Shown here piece by piece: positions 30,173 through 38,184 of a stretch of DNA of 43,821 bases; the stretch's first letter is position 1, and each line of letters begins with the position of its first letter. Position numbers and translations under genes: made by a program. Source of the stretch: a virus; IMG/VR virus record IMGVR_UViG_3300043434_000476, positions 1 through 43,821 of that record; one strand, 5' to 3'. The notes below the pieces were generated by a model. That model had not been told where the DNA came from, made no database searches, and saw only the letters and a program-made list of their open reading frames with translations.

Positions 30173-30359
30173 ATCTACTTCCTGGTTGTCCCGGTTCGTT
30201 GCTGGCAGTACATGATAATTCATGATTCGTTGCTCGCGGGCAACGCTTGTTCCCACAACTTGGACAGACGATAAATCTACTTGTGGTAACTGGCCAACCT
30301 GATGTTGGATCTTTTATTTCATTTAAACAGTTATAACACCAGCACGTATATTCACTCAT
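30156..30359 (-). CDS. Small zinc-ribbon protein (67 aa)
   Basis: A 67-aa protein with CWCYNC near the N-terminus and CPSCGNKRC in the middle, plus one later Cys. Two CxxC knuckles (CYNC-like and CPSC) suggest a zinc ribbon or a rubredoxin-like iron site. It lies between sufE and sufT with ATGA-type overlaps. Either a metal-binding accessory to Fe-S assembly or one of the many small zinc-finger proteins of T4-like phages. Confidence 0.65.
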   Translation of the reverse strand: MSEYTCWCYNCLNEIKDPTSGWPVTTSRFIVCPSCGNKRCPRATNHELSCTASNEPGQPGSRYERTN

Positions 30360-30730
30360 AATTTTTTAATCCTTGCAATCAAATTTGCAATACCATTTTG
30401 TCTGCCCATACTCAATATGGGTGCCAAGCCCACGACTTCTAACTGTGCTAGATTGAATTCGTCTCGCTGTTCTGTGCCTGCTTGATTCCACCAGTCACAG
30501 ATCATACTGGCAAATCCCTGCACTATCAAACTTTCTCCATAACAGTATACATTTTTATCGATTTTTTCAACCCAGAGATTACTGGTACAGCCAATGACTA
30601 AATTTGCATCAACTTTTTTAACTTCAAATACAGGTCTAGCCACAGAACCATACTCTATGATGTAATCATATTTGTCCATGGAATCATCTAGCTGAAATAA
30701 CTCAGCGAACATTTCTTGAAAGTCTGCCAT
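30356..30730 (-). CDS. sufE: SufE sulfur acceptor
   Basis: A 124-aa protein: MDKYDYIIEYGSVARP, then VIGCTSNLWVEKI with the persulfide-accepting C48 (C51 in E. coli SufE), and FASMICDWWNQ. The GC-S-LW motif and the downstream helix match SufE. It takes persulfide from SufS and passes it to SufBCD, shielding it from oxidants. It overlaps the sufS stop by 29 nt. All key residues are intact. Confidence 0.94.
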   Translation of the reverse strand: MADFQEMFAELFQLDDSMDKYDYIIEYGSVARPVFEVKKVDANLVIGCTSNLWVEKIDKNVYCYGESLIVQGFASMICDWWNQAGTEQRDEFNLAQLEVVGLAPILSMGRQNGIANLIARIKKL

Positions 30731-31895
30731 AAATTTCTCCTAGATAATCAAATGCGATCTCAACTTCGTGTGTATCAGTATAACAGCCCCAGCTTAGTCG
30801 TAACAGACTGCGATTATTTGTAATGGAATCTATCAGTGGTTGCGCACATAACTTACCACTGCGAACCATAACCCCTCTGGCGTCCAACATCATGGTGTAA
30901 TCTTCCACGGCACCTACTGCTGGTAATAAACTTATTAGACCCGTATCCGTGTTACTGGCGGTGTTAAAATACGTTTCAGAAACATTGCTGTTGGCTATTC
31001 TAGCAAGTTTCTTATCGTGCGCAACTATGTCAGATTCATTGGCTATCAACCATTCAATTAAACGCGGTAATGTGGCAATGGCGGATAAGTTTAGAGTGCC
31101 ACTTTCAAAGCGACCCGCATTTGACTGCCACGTTGCCTGACTGATTGTAACAGAGCTGACACTGCCACCACCGGGATGCACGGGTGCATAGTTTAGCCAT
31201 ACGGGATCTATGATCAAAGTGCCCAGTCCCATGGGACCATATACTTTATGCCAACTCCAAGCAACAAAATCAAAGCCATGAAAGTTTACGGCTCTTTTCC
31301 CCACTAACTGGCTGGCATCTATGATAGTATTAGATGCGGTGGCATGTGCGATGTCACGTATTTTATCTAGGTCATTGATCTTACCCAGTATATTACTAAC
31401 TGCTGATACTGCAATAATTCTACAAGATTCTTTGTCTTCCTTGCACCATTGTTCAAGACTGGTTAGATCTAGACAACCTTCGCTATTCAATGGTATGTAT
31501 TTTATATTCCACCACGGGTTGCTTTTACATAACTCCATAAGTGGTAAACTTAGGCTGTGATGTGCATCTATACCAAGATAAATGGTACCGCCGGGCATGG
31601 CCTGTTCTACTAGTTTCACCGCATCGTTTAGACCCTGACTACTGCCACTGTTAAAGATAACAGTTTTTTCTGGTTCTTTGACATTGACATATTTGGCTAT
31701 AAGTTCTTTGGCTCGAAAATATTTTTGATCAACCCAAGTTCCCATACTGTGGCCACTGCGATGCGAATTGCTTCTGTGATCCAGTGAAAAATTTGTTTGG
31801 TCTTCGATGACAGTGTACAGCGCCTGGCTAGTGGCAGCGGTGTCCAGATAAATTATAGCTGGATTACGTGCAAAAAATGGAAAATTATCCCGCAT
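30702..31895 (-). CDS. sufS: SufS cysteine desulfurase
   Basis: A 397-aa PLP enzyme of normal length. IYLDTAATSQ, NSGSSQGLN, H112 in IDAHHS, IDASQ (D193), SWHKVYGPMGLG with the PLP Lys K217, FESGTLN, and VRSGKLCAQPL with the active-site C350. The short loop around C350 and the overall pattern are those of group II desulfurases (SufS), not IscS. It frees sulfur from cysteine as a persulfide. A few family positions are changed (SWHK for SGHK), but all catalytic residues are present. Overlaps sufD by 11 nt and sufE by 29 nt. Confidence 0.96.
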   Translation of the reverse strand: MRDNFPFFARNPAIIYLDTAATSQALYTVIEDQTNFSLDHRSNSHRSGHSMGTWVDQKYFRAKELIAKYVNVKEPEKTVIFNSGSSQGLNDAVKLVEQAMPGGTIYLGIDAHHSLSLPLMELCKSNPWWNIKYIPLNSEGCLDLTSLEQWCKEDKESCRIIAVSAVSNILGKINDLDKIRDIAHATASNTIIDASQLVGKRAVNFHGFDFVAWSWHKVYGPMGLGTLIIDPVWLNYAPVHPGGGSVSSVTISQATWQSNAGRFESGTLNLSAIATLPRLIEWLIANESDIVAHDKKLARIANSNVSETYFNTASNTDTGLISLLPAVGAVEDYTMMLDARGVMVRSGKLCAQPLIDSITNNRSLLRLSWGCYTDTHEVEIAFDYLGEIYGRLSRNVR

Positions 31896-32319
31896 TTATT
31901 AAACTCTGTTTTATTAATTCTTTGGCATCTCTGATTCCTCTAGATGCTAGATAGTATGTATCTTCCTTGTTCATTGCACCCAGTGCATTTCCATGTGTGG
32001 CGACGATGTTACTGTTGCGAATAAACATTTCCGGCCTTGCTTTAATTTTACTGCGGTCAAATGGCCAGCTTCTAAATTGTATGTCAGTTTCTACTCCACT
32101 AACTTCTTTGGCTACGTCTAGCGTACAAACACAATCAACTTCACTGGTGCCTTCTGTATAGATATAAATCTTAACTTTAAATTTACTATCGGCCTGAGGT
32201 TTTAATTTAATATTAGCTGTGCACTTACCCTCAGTTTGAATGAATACAAACTCATATTCAGACTGAGTAGGCACTAGCATAAGGTCTAGGCTTTCTGCAT
32301 CTAGATATACTTTACGCAT
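31885..32319 (-). CDS. sufD: Minimal SufD (C-terminal domain only)
   Basis: A 144-aa protein. FRSWPFDRSKIKARPEMFIR, IVATHGNALGAMNKEDTYYL and SRGIRDAKELIKQSL match the C-terminus of SufD/SufB (KA-P-L-I-V-C-HG-T-G-DE-YL-RG). H109 corresponds to the SufD His implicated in cluster assembly. The N-terminal half retains only a short beta stretch; cellular SufD is about 420 aa. It therefore keeps the heterodimer and SufC-binding end and loses most of the beta-helix. Normal gene order and overlaps argue for function rather than decay. Confidence 0.85.
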   Translation of the reverse strand: MRKVYLDAESLDLMLVPTQSEYEFVFIQTEGKCTANIKLKPQADSKFKVKIYIYTEGTSEVDCVCTLDVAKEVSGVETDIQFRSWPFDRSKIKARPEMFIRNSNIVATHGNALGAMNKEDTYYLASRGIRDAKELIKQSLINAG

Positions 32320-32965
32320 TGCTTAGATCCAATTTGTTATCACTATATTTTGATTGTAGTTCTTTGTCATGCGTTACCAACAATACACTACCACCAGCAA
32401 GACAAGTACTTTCGATTAATTCTACAATCTTTTGGCGACTGCTTTGTTCTAGTCCGCTGTCCGGTTCATCTAACAATAATAGTTTAGTTTTCTTTTTAAA
32501 TAGATCAGCTTGAACTAGTTCATTCTTTTTACGTTCGCCTCCACTGGCACCGAGATTAAACTGACGTTTCTTCCAATCGTTGGGTAACTGCATATGAAGA
32601 AATTTATCGCTGGCTTGGGCAATTAAATCTCCTCTGGTATAAGGCATGTCATGAACTTTATTGATCTCGTTCAGCAAAGTCATCGTATTAACACCATCAA
32701 TAGTTGGCGGTGCCTGATGTGCTAAAAATACTCCATTGAGAGCACGTTCGTGGCATTCTAGTGTGTGCAATTCACTGTTGTCTAATTCTATCGTTCCAGA
32801 ACTTATGATATCAGGGCGACCCATGATAGCATGTAGCAACGTACTTTTACCTGCACCGTTTTGTCCAGTTACTAGCAGACACTTGCCTGATTCTAGATCG
32901 ATGTTTACATTGTTTATTATTTGTTTGTTGCCTATTCTTGCTGATAAGTTCGTTATTTTTAGCAT
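32312..32965 (-). CDS. sufC: SufC ABC-type ATPase
   Basis: A 217-aa ATPase: LVTGQNGAGKSTLLHAIMG (Walker A, 34-42), GVFLAHQAPPTIDGV (Q-loop with the SufC-specific pattern), GASGGERKKNELVQ (signature, normally GFSGGEKKRNE), LLLLDEPDSGLEQ (Walker B and D-loop), LLVTHDKEL (switch His). It is slightly shorter than E. coli SufC (248 aa), mainly at the C-terminus. It powers shape change in the SufBCD scaffold. It sits between sufB and sufD in the usual order. Confidence 0.96.
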   Translation of the reverse strand: MLKITNLSARIGNKQIINNVNIDLESGKCLLVTGQNGAGKSTLLHAIMGRPDIISSGTIELDNSELHTLECHERALNGVFLAHQAPPTIDGVNTMTLLNEINKVHDMPYTRGDLIAQASDKFLHMQLPNDWKKRQFNLGASGGERKKNELVQADLFKKKTKLLLLDEPDSGLEQSSRQKIVELIESTCLAGGSVLLVTHDKELQSKYSDNKLDLSNA

Positions 32966-34377
32966 TATCCAATACTGCCTTCCATGGTTACTTGTAATAA
33001 TTTATTTGCTTCTGCGGCAAATTCTAAAGGTAGCGTATTCAACACACTGCGACAGAAGCCGTTGACAATTGTCGAAGCCGCTTGTTCCGCATCCAATCCT
33101 CTGGTTGCTAGATAATAAAGTTCTTCTTCACTGACTCGACCGGTTGTTGCTTCGTGTTCGATTTGACTACTGTCGTTTCTACAATCTGTATAAGGAACAG
33201 TATTGCTAGTGCTGTCATTGCCTATCATTAAACTATCGCATTGCGTATAGTTGCGACTATTTTTAGCACCAGGGTTCATACGAACAAGGCCTCGATAAGT
33301 CATTGTACTCCGACCCAAGCTAATACCTTTGCTGATAATCTTACTGCGAGTATCAGCACCTATGTGTATCATTTTGGTACCAGTGTCGGCTTGTTGATGA
33401 CCTCGGGTAACGGCCACTGAATAAAATTCTCCAATGGATCCTTGCCCTTGGAGTACGCAACTAGGGTACTTCCAAGTGATAGCTGATCCTGTTTCCACCT
33501 GAGTCCAACTAACTCTACTTTTGATGCCTCGACACAGTGCTCGTTTGGTAACAAAGTTGTAGACTCCTCCACGTCCGTGTTCGTCTCCAGGGTACCAGTT
33601 TTGTACAGTTGAATATTTAATCTCTGCCCTGTCAAGGGCAACAAGTTCGACCACTGCGGCATGTAACTGATTCTCGTCACGTTGGGGTGCTGTGCATCCC
33701 TCCAAGTAAGATACATAACTGTCCTTATCTGCTATTATTAGCGTTCTTTCAAATTGTCCAGAACCTGCGGAGTTGATTCTGAAATATGTACTAAGTTCCA
33801 ATGGGCATCGTTTGCCTTCGGGTATATATACAAAACTGCCATCACTGAATACTGCGGAGTTGATGCAGGCAAACCAGTTATCACCTTGTGGTACTACTGA
33901 TCCTACATATTGTTTAACTAAGTCCGGATGATGCTGTACTGCTTCGTTGAAGCTACAAAAGATAATACCTTCTTCTGCTAGTTTATCTTTGTATGTTGTG
34001 CCCAAGCTAACACTGTCAAATACCGCATCAACAGCTACACCGGCAAGTTTAGCACGTTCATGTAAAGGAATGCCTAACTTCTCAAAGTCATCTAAAATCT
34101 CTTTGGGTACTTCATCTAAGCTGTTGAATTTCTTTTTAGGACGACTGTGATAGTAAATGTTATCATAGTCTGGGCGTGTATACTTTAACTCAGCCCAGTT
34201 GGGCTCGGTCATTGTGCTTAGTTTCTTTAGCGCATTAAGTCTAAACTCTAGCAACCAATCGGGTTCATTGTTTTTAGCACTGATAAGTCTAACGGTGTTT
34301 TCATTCAAGCCACGGCCTGTCAATTCACTTTCGACATCGGTAGTAAACCCTGCTGTGTATTCTTGTTCTAATTGCAT
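32965..34377 (-). CDS. sufB: SufB scaffold protein, full length
   Basis: A 470-aa protein matching SufB along its length. [67 protein letters not shown]-like [60 protein letters not shown] (core Cys), and [20 protein letters not shown] with the conserved Glu. It builds nascent Fe-S clusters with SufC and SufD. Length is near normal (495 aa in E. coli). The start overlaps the upstream 67-aa gene as TAATG. No frameshifts or lost ligands were seen. Confidence 0.97.
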   Translation of the reverse strand: MQLEQEYTAGFTTDVESELTGRGLNENTVRLISAKNNEPDWLLEFRLNALKKLSTMTEPNWAELKYTRPDYDNIYYHSRPKKKFNSLDEVPKEILDDFEKLGIPLHERAKLAGVAVDAVFDSVSLGTTYKDKLAEEGIIFCSFNEAVQHHPDLVKQYVGSVVPQGDNWFACINSAVFSDGSFVYIPEGKRCPLELSTYFRINSAGSGQFERTLIIADKDSYVSYLEGCTAPQRDENQLHAAVVELVALDRAEIKYSTVQNWYPGDEHGRGGVYNFVTKRALCRGIKSRVSWTQVETGSAITWKYPSCVLQGQGSIGEFYSVAVTRGHQQADTGTKMIHIGADTRSKIISKGISLGRSTMTYRGLVRMNPGAKNSRNYTQCDSLMIGNDSTSNTVPYTDCRNDSSQIEHEATTGRVSEEELYYLATRGLDAEQAASTIVNGFCRSVLNTLPLEFAAEANKLLQVTMEGSIG

Positions 34378-34580
34378 TATTTCTTTAATATATCAAATAT
34401 GTTAGCATATTCGTAGTGAAACCAATCATCCATATCTACATAGCTGACAATCTGTCTACGATAGATTTTCTTAAACCATACTCGTTCACCACCAACAGTT
34501 CGAACAGGTCTCCAAGCAAACCAGATGCGCCAAGGCATGACTTCTATCCTTCTGTAAACATTGCCTATAGAATCGAGCAT
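34377..34580 (-). CDS. Small Trp/Arg-rich phage protein (67 aa)
   Basis: A 67-aa basic, aromatic protein: [20 protein letters not shown] and VYRR-like [20 protein letters not shown]. This W-F-A-W-R-PV...R-VW...YRR pattern is common in small proteins of T4-like phages. No function known. It overlaps sufB (TAATG) and may only provide translational coupling for it. Confidence 0.65.
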   Translation of the reverse strand: MLDSIGNVYRRIEVMPWRIWFAWRPVRTVGGERVWFKKIYRRQIVSYVDMDDWFHYEYANIFDILKK

Positions 34581-34584
34581 TTCT

Positions 34585-34914
34585 TTAGGCCCACCTCAAC
34601 ATAAACATCATTTTATCTTGCTGGCTGTCAAATTCTAAGATCATACCTGTTAGTTTGCATTGTACACGACTTTGAGTGCACCAGTCAAGTATTTGTACTT
34701 CATTGTCAGTCCAGAATTTATAATCACAGATCAGTAACATAGGCATTTGCATGGAACCTAATTTTGCATCAATAAATTTGTAACCTTGATCTTTTAACAT
34801 TTTATGTGCTGTGTTAGCTGATTTCAGTACCTTGACAAATCGATCGCCCTGTGCTTCTTCTATCCATACTTCCCAGCATAATTTACTTGAATTGTAGTAC
34901 GCTGTTGGTGTCAT
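34585..34914 (-). CDS. Hypothetical phage protein (109 aa), LRW-tailed
   Basis: A 109-aa protein of alternating strands and helices, ending LEFDSQQDKMMFMLRWA. The end motif F-D-x-x-D-x-M-x-F-x-L-x-W also closes the core of the next protein upstream (34883-35152), so the two may share a small domain. No catalytic motif seen. It overlaps the upstream gene by 32 nt. Confidence 0.62.
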   Translation of the reverse strand: MTPTAYYNSSKLCWEVWIEEAQGDRFVKVLKSANTAHKMLKDQGYKFIDAKLGSMQMPMLLICDYKFWTDNEVQILDWCTQSRVQCKLTGMILEFDSQQDKMMFMLRWA

Positions 34915-35152
34915 ATCCCCACTTTAATCTAAAGATCATGGCGTCTTCGTCATTAAACTTAGCTTTAATTACATACTTATATCCGTAGGAATTATAATCT
35001 AAAGTTTGAAAATAAACGGGTTTTTCTACAGCATGATCCATGACCCACTGCCCTACTTCGGTGTTTTGCCAATCTATAATGGGACCGGCGGCGTAGATTT
35101 CAGGATCTTCTACGTCGCCGACTTTAAAACCGTGTACGGTTAATTCTATCAT
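34883..35152 (-). CDS. Hypothetical phage protein (89 aa), LKW motif
   Basis: An 89-aa protein: MIELTVHGFKVGDVEDPEIY, WVMDHAVEKPVYFQTLDYNS, then IKAKFNDEDAMIFRLKWGYD. The last motif matches the end of the 109-aa neighbour (D-x-M-x-F-x-L-[RK]-W). Overlaps the membrane protein gene by ATGA. Function unknown. Confidence 0.62.
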   Translation of the reverse strand: MIELTVHGFKVGDVEDPEIYAAGPIIDWQNTEVGQWVMDHAVEKPVYFQTLDYNSYGYKYVIKAKFNDEDAMIFRLKWGYDTNSVLQFK

Positions 35153-35469
35153 TTAAAAAGAATCAATGCCATCAAACCTGCTTGGATAACAAAACCAAGG
35201 CCAATCGTAACAATATTCAAAATATCTTTGCTGATTGCCGCTTTGACAAAGAATAAAAACAAACCAGCCCATGCAAACAATACTAAGTCCACTGGCGGAG
35301 TTTTTTCAGTTAGTCCTGTTAAGATGGCCAATAGTGTAGGAACAGTGCTCAAGTGAATAAGAATAACTGCTAGCCAACCTAGTGTATCTGCACTGATTGT
35401 AACTAGTTGTTCTTTGAGACTTTTTGCGCTACCTGCTGTAAACTCGTTTAGTTTTTCAATAATATTCAT
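35149..35469 (-). CDS. Three-TM membrane protein beside the cell-wall hydrolase
   Basis: A 106-aa protein from ATG 35469, 11 nt after the hydrolase stop. A longer frame to 35532 would run inside the hydrolase gene. Hydrophobic segments lie at about 30-48, 59-76 and 83-104, with a soluble amphipathic lead (NIIEKLNEFTAGSAKSLKEQ). It could be a second holin or antiholin because of its place next to the hydrolase, but the order and topology do not prove this. Confidence 0.65.
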   Translation of the reverse strand: MNIIEKLNEFTAGSAKSLKEQLVTISADTLGWLAVILIHLSTVPTLLAILTGLTEKTPPVDLVLFAWAGLFLFFVKAAISKDILNIVTIGLGFVIQAGLMALILFK

Positions 35470-35480
35470 TGGTTTCTTTC

Positions 35481-36014
35481 TTACTTGTAAAATACATGAC
35501 CGCCGATGACGGCAACCTTCTCTCGTTTCCAACCAGGATTAATATGAGTTCCATGGAAGTATAAAGCATGTTTTAGACTGGGTAATCTAAAATCTTCTAG
35601 CAAAACTTGTCTTGCTACAATCTCGCTTTCTTTGTAAGCGGCTTTATTTTTTGGTCTGCTTATAGTTGCTTGTTCACAATACCAGCTAAATTGACAAAGA
35701 ACTCGATCATAGACTATGTTCTTTTGATAAACAACTTTGCAGATATCATTGGGAAACTGCCCGCTGGCAACTCTGTTTAATGTCACTTGAGCCACAGCAA
35801 CTTTGCCTTCAAAAGGCTCGTGCCCTGCTTCAAAGTAAATATTTCTTGCCAAGCAATCCAATTGTTTGTCACGAACTTCTGCGGTTACCGGACTCATTAC
35901 CCTTGCTTCTGCGGACCTTAGTTGGTCTAATTTATATCCAATGCCGTGATAGGCAATTAGTCCAATTAGACTAGCTCCTATGACAGACAGAATAATTTTA
36001 ACGATGCGTATCAT
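35481..36014 (-). CDS. SleB/CwlJ-type cell-wall hydrolase with N-terminal anchor
   Basis: A 177-aa protein. Residues 5-24 form a hydrophobic anchor or SAR-type signal (IVKIILSVIGASLIGLIAYH). The hydrolase domain shows CLARNIYFEAGHEPFEGKVA (catalytic E in YFEA), VAQVTLNRVASGQFP and QFSWYC, matching the SleB/CwlJ family that cuts peptidoglycan. It would act as the endolysin. AAAGGAGGG gives a very strong ribosome site, and a 60-nt leader carries an 8-bp hairpin. It is the first gene of the long operon that contains the SUF genes. Confidence 0.88.
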   Translation of the reverse strand: MIRIVKIILSVIGASLIGLIAYHGIGYKLDQLRSAEARVMSPVTAEVRDKQLDCLARNIYFEAGHEPFEGKVAVAQVTLNRVASGQFPNDICKVVYQKNIVYDRVLCQFSWYCEQATISRPKNKAAYKESEIVARQVLLEDFRLPSLKHALYFHGTHINPGWKREKVAVIGGHVFYK

Positions 36015-36045
36015 TCAGTATTCCCTCCTTTACGCGGTTGATTCA

Positions 36046-36067
36046 AATGTATCTATTACGATACATT
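36046..36067 (-). promoter_or_regulatory. 8-bp hairpin in the leader of the hydrolase/SUF operon
   Basis: AATGTATC and GATACATT pair perfectly around a 6-nt loop within the first 30 nt of the predicted transcript. It may stabilise the mRNA or serve as a protein-binding site; it does not cover the ribosome site (36024-36033). Confidence 0.5.
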
Positions 36068-36071
36068 CATT

Positions 36072-36100
36072 ATAATAGCATTTAACTGATTAATTGTCAA
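36072..36100 (-). promoter_or_regulatory. Sigma70 promoter TTGACA-17-TATTAT for the hydrolase/SUF operon
   Basis: TTGACA (36095-36100) matches consensus, and TATTAT (36072-36077) follows after 17 bp. It lies about 60 nt before the hydrolase ATG. It is the only clear promoter seen upstream of sufB, and the genes from here to 27738 overlap or nearly abut. Confidence 0.75.
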
Positions 36101-36109
36101 ATCAATTGA

Positions 36110-36406
36110 TTAGATGCTGGGTTTTCTGGTTAGAATTGTATAATTCTCGCCAGTGCCTAGAATGCAGGCTATTTCGTTGTTAAATTGGATAATAGTCCAA
36201 TTTTTTGTAGAAGCATTGATCCAAAGTGAGTAATTGTTCATTTTCTCATCACTGGCGCCCAGCCAAATAGGCTTTTCTTGATAATTTTCACTGCTCAATA
36301 GCTTGACCAATGTTTCAGTGTTCTCACAGATAACTGGTTTTTTAACTTCAACAGGTGCCGCAGTGGCAGAAACTGTGAAGACAAGCATTAAAAGTAGTTT
36401 TTTCAT
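36110..36406 (-). CDS. Secreted phage protein (98 aa) with two Cys
   Basis: A 98-aa protein with a signal peptide (MKKLLLMLVFTVSATA, cleavage about residue 16) and a small beta-rich mature domain: ICENTETLVKLL, KPIWLGAS, YSLWINASTKNWTIIQF, ACILGTGENY. Two cysteines could form a disulfide. I recall this small periplasmic family in several aquatic T4-like phages; the function is not known. An exact TATAAATA ends 4 nt before the ATG. Confidence 0.72.
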   Translation of the reverse strand: MKKLLLMLVFTVSATAAPVEVKKPVICENTETLVKLLSSENYQEKPIWLGASDEKMNNYSLWINASTKNWTIIQFNNEIACILGTGENYTILTRKPSI

Positions 36407-36410
36407 CTAG

Positions 36411-36418
36411 TATTTATA
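36411..36418 (-). promoter_or_regulatory. Late promoter box TATAAATA next to a start codon
   Basis: The plus strand reads TATTTATA, so the minus strand carries an exact TATAAATA 4 nt before the ATG at 36406. Normal late start-site spacing would put the first base at or just inside the start codon. Confidence 0.55.
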
Positions 36419-36448
36419 GTACAGGTACTAAATAAAACTATATATATT

Positions 36449-36820
36449 ATGGATATCCTACTCCTTATACTGTTACTGCAAATCAAGCACTGGTATGCTG
36501 ATTTCAAAATACAGACTTATTTACAAACTGTCAAGAAAGGCATTTGGGCAGATCCTATTGGTATGAGTCATACTGGTGATCATATCTGGACAACATTATT
36601 GGCTTTACTAGTGTTTAACTTATTTGTTCCAGTTAGTGCAAGTCTTATATTGGCAGTGGCTTTTTGCGAAGGCATAGCACACTATATCATAGACTATACA
36701 AAAGTCAAATATGGTTGCAAAGACAATACTAAGCCATTGTTCTGGAACCAATTTGGCCTTGATCAACTTGCACATCAAGTATGCTATCTAGCAATGGCAT
36801 ATATTTTACTACACACATAA
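36449..36820 (+). CDS. DUF3307-family membrane protein
   Basis: A 123-aa protein matching the family pattern: LLLQIKHWYADFKIQTYLQT, GDHIWTTLLALLVF, CEGIAHYIIDYTKVKYG and FWNQFGLDQLAHQVCYLAMA. Conserved His and Asp residues (KHWxAD, H-IID, DQ-H) lie at membrane edges, which suggests a metal site. Three to four hydrophobic segments. Function unknown; small DUF3307 proteins are common in phages and bacteria. It opens the plus-strand curli region, with ACTAAATA (36427-36434), a possible late core, 14 nt before the ATG. Confidence 0.8.
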   Translation: MDILLLILLLQIKHWYADFKIQTYLQTVKKGIWADPIGMSHTGDHIWTTLLALLVFNLFVPVSASLILAVAFCEGIAHYIIDYTKVKYGCKDNTKPLFWNQFGLDQLAHQVCYLAMAYILLHT

Positions 36821-36873
36821 TCACAGTCCGGTACTAGTTAAATAGTAGTATAAAACCGAAAGGGTTAGCTATT

Positions 36874-37347
36874 ATGAAAAAACTAGTATGCTTACTAGCA
36901 TTACTTCCTTGTTTAGCCGGCGCTGAACTAGTTCACCAATTTAAAAATCCAGCTTTTAGTGGTATTGGATATAGTAGTCACGTATTGACAATAGACAGCA
37001 TAGAAAAAAGTCGTCGAGATGCTATTGAAGCTGACAAAAAAGCAGCCATTGCCAAAGCGGAAGCAGATTTACTAAACACACCATTGAATAGATTTATGAG
37101 TTTATTTCAAAGTCAGGTGTATGCACAGCTTGCCACACAATTAAGTAACAATTTATTCACAAACAAATGCGCAGCCGCTGACGGTACAGCGATACCTGGC
37201 TGTGTAAATCCGACAACAGGCAACTTTTTGTTAGATGGTAATACAGTTACTTGGTCCAAGGCCAACGATAAAGTTACACTAACTGTAGTAGATGCCAAAG
37301 GCACGGTTACTACAGTTATAGTACCAATTGCAAGTTTTAGTTTTTAA
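36874..37347 (+). CDS. csgF: CsgF-like curli assembly protein
   Basis: A 157-aa protein: signal peptide to about residue 17 (MKKLVCLLALLPCLAGA), then LVHQFKNPAFSGIGYSS, the CsgF hallmark (xxFxNPxFGG) that inserts into the CsgG pore, followed by a helical neck (KSRRDAIEADKKAAIAKAEA) and a C-terminal beta domain. CsgF caps the CsgG channel and nucleates fibres at the cell surface. It sits directly before csgG. GTTAAATA at 36837-36844 is a possible late core. All signature positions are present, though the mature protein is longer than E. coli CsgF. Confidence 0.88.
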   Translation: MKKLVCLLALLPCLAGAELVHQFKNPAFSGIGYSSHVLTIDSIEKSRRDAIEADKKAAIAKAEADLLNTPLNRFMSLFQSQVYAQLATQLSNNLFTNKCAAADGTAIPGCVNPTTGNFLLDGNTVTWSKANDKVTLTVVDAKGTVTTVIVPIASFSF

Positions 37348-37357
37348 GGAGTAAACA

Positions 37358-38182
37358 ATGAAAGCAATTAAATTATCCTTAATCACATTAGCAATAGTAG
37401 CATTGGCGGGTTGTTCAACTGTTCGTCCTTGGGGCAGTACAAAGATCAAAGAAGAAGCCAAAGTCAGCGAAACTATCAACAAAAGTTTTGCAGCAGTTCC
37501 AAGTCCTGCAGGTCCAGCAGTAACCGTAGCAGTTTATGGCTTCAAAGACTTGACGGGACAGCGTAAGCCTAGTACTACGCTGAGTCTGTTCAGCACAGCA
37601 GTTACACAAGGTGCAGAGGCATACTTGATGAAGAGTTTACAAGAAGTTGGCAATCGTCAATGGTTCACAGTGGTTGAACGTGTTGGCCTTGACAACTTAT
37701 TAAAAGAACGCCAAATGATTAAACAGACACGTGAAATCTACGAAGGCGCAAATGCCAAACCTTTACCTCCACTACAAATGGCAGGTGTTCTTTTAGAAGG
37801 CGGTATTATCGATTATAACAGCAATACACTAACCGGTGGCACTGGTGCTCGTTGGTTAGGTATTGGCACACAAACAGCATATACTCAGGACGTAGTTGTT
37901 ATCAGCTTGCGTTTAGTAAGTGTACAAACTGGCGAAGTTTTAACTACAGTGACTGTAGAAAAGAACTTACTCAGTACTGCCGATGGGGCAACAGCGTTGA
38001 AGTTTTTCAACCAAGCTACGCAGGCATTTGAATTTGATTCGAGCCAAACTTTCAATGAGCCGGGTAACTATGCGCTACGTTCGGCTATTGAAACAGCGGT
38101 TATTGAATTAATTAAAAAGGGCGAACGCCAAGGTCTGTGGAAATTCAAAGAGAATTCTGCTGAACCTAAACAAGGGAGTTAA
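37358..38182 (+). CDS. csgG: CsgG-like outer-membrane curli secretion channel
   Basis: A 274-aa lipoprotein: VALAGC lipobox (Cys 19), VTVAVYGFKDLTGQRKPSTT, LFSTAVTQGAEAYLMKSLQE, WFTVVERVGLDNLLKERQMI, and VVISLRLVSVQTGEVLTTVT. These match CsgG along its length. In the constriction loop the Phe of E. coli (F56) is kept in LFSTAV while the neighbouring Tyr/Asn positions differ. It forms the nonameric pore that exports curli subunits. AAGGAG precedes the ATG, and the stop is 2 nt before the curlin gene. Confidence 0.95.
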   Translation: MKAIKLSLITLAIVALAGCSTVRPWGSTKIKEEAKVSETINKSFAAVPSPAGPAVTVAVYGFKDLTGQRKPSTTLSLFSTAVTQGAEAYLMKSLQEVGNRQWFTVVERVGLDNLLKERQMIKQTREIYEGANAKPLPPLQMAGVLLEGGIIDYNSNTLTGGTGARWLGIGTQTAYTQDVVVISLRLVSVQTGEVLTTVTVEKNLLSTADGATALKFFNQATQAFEFDSSQTFNEPGNYALRSAIETAVIELIKKGERQGLWKFKENSAEPKQGS

Positions 38183-38184
38183 AT

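Noticed and set aside
29186-34377. SUF genes as contaminating bacterial sequence
   Set aside because: Phage-type small genes, a mini SufD and ATGA/TAATG overlaps continue without a break on both sides, and composition matches the rest of the window.
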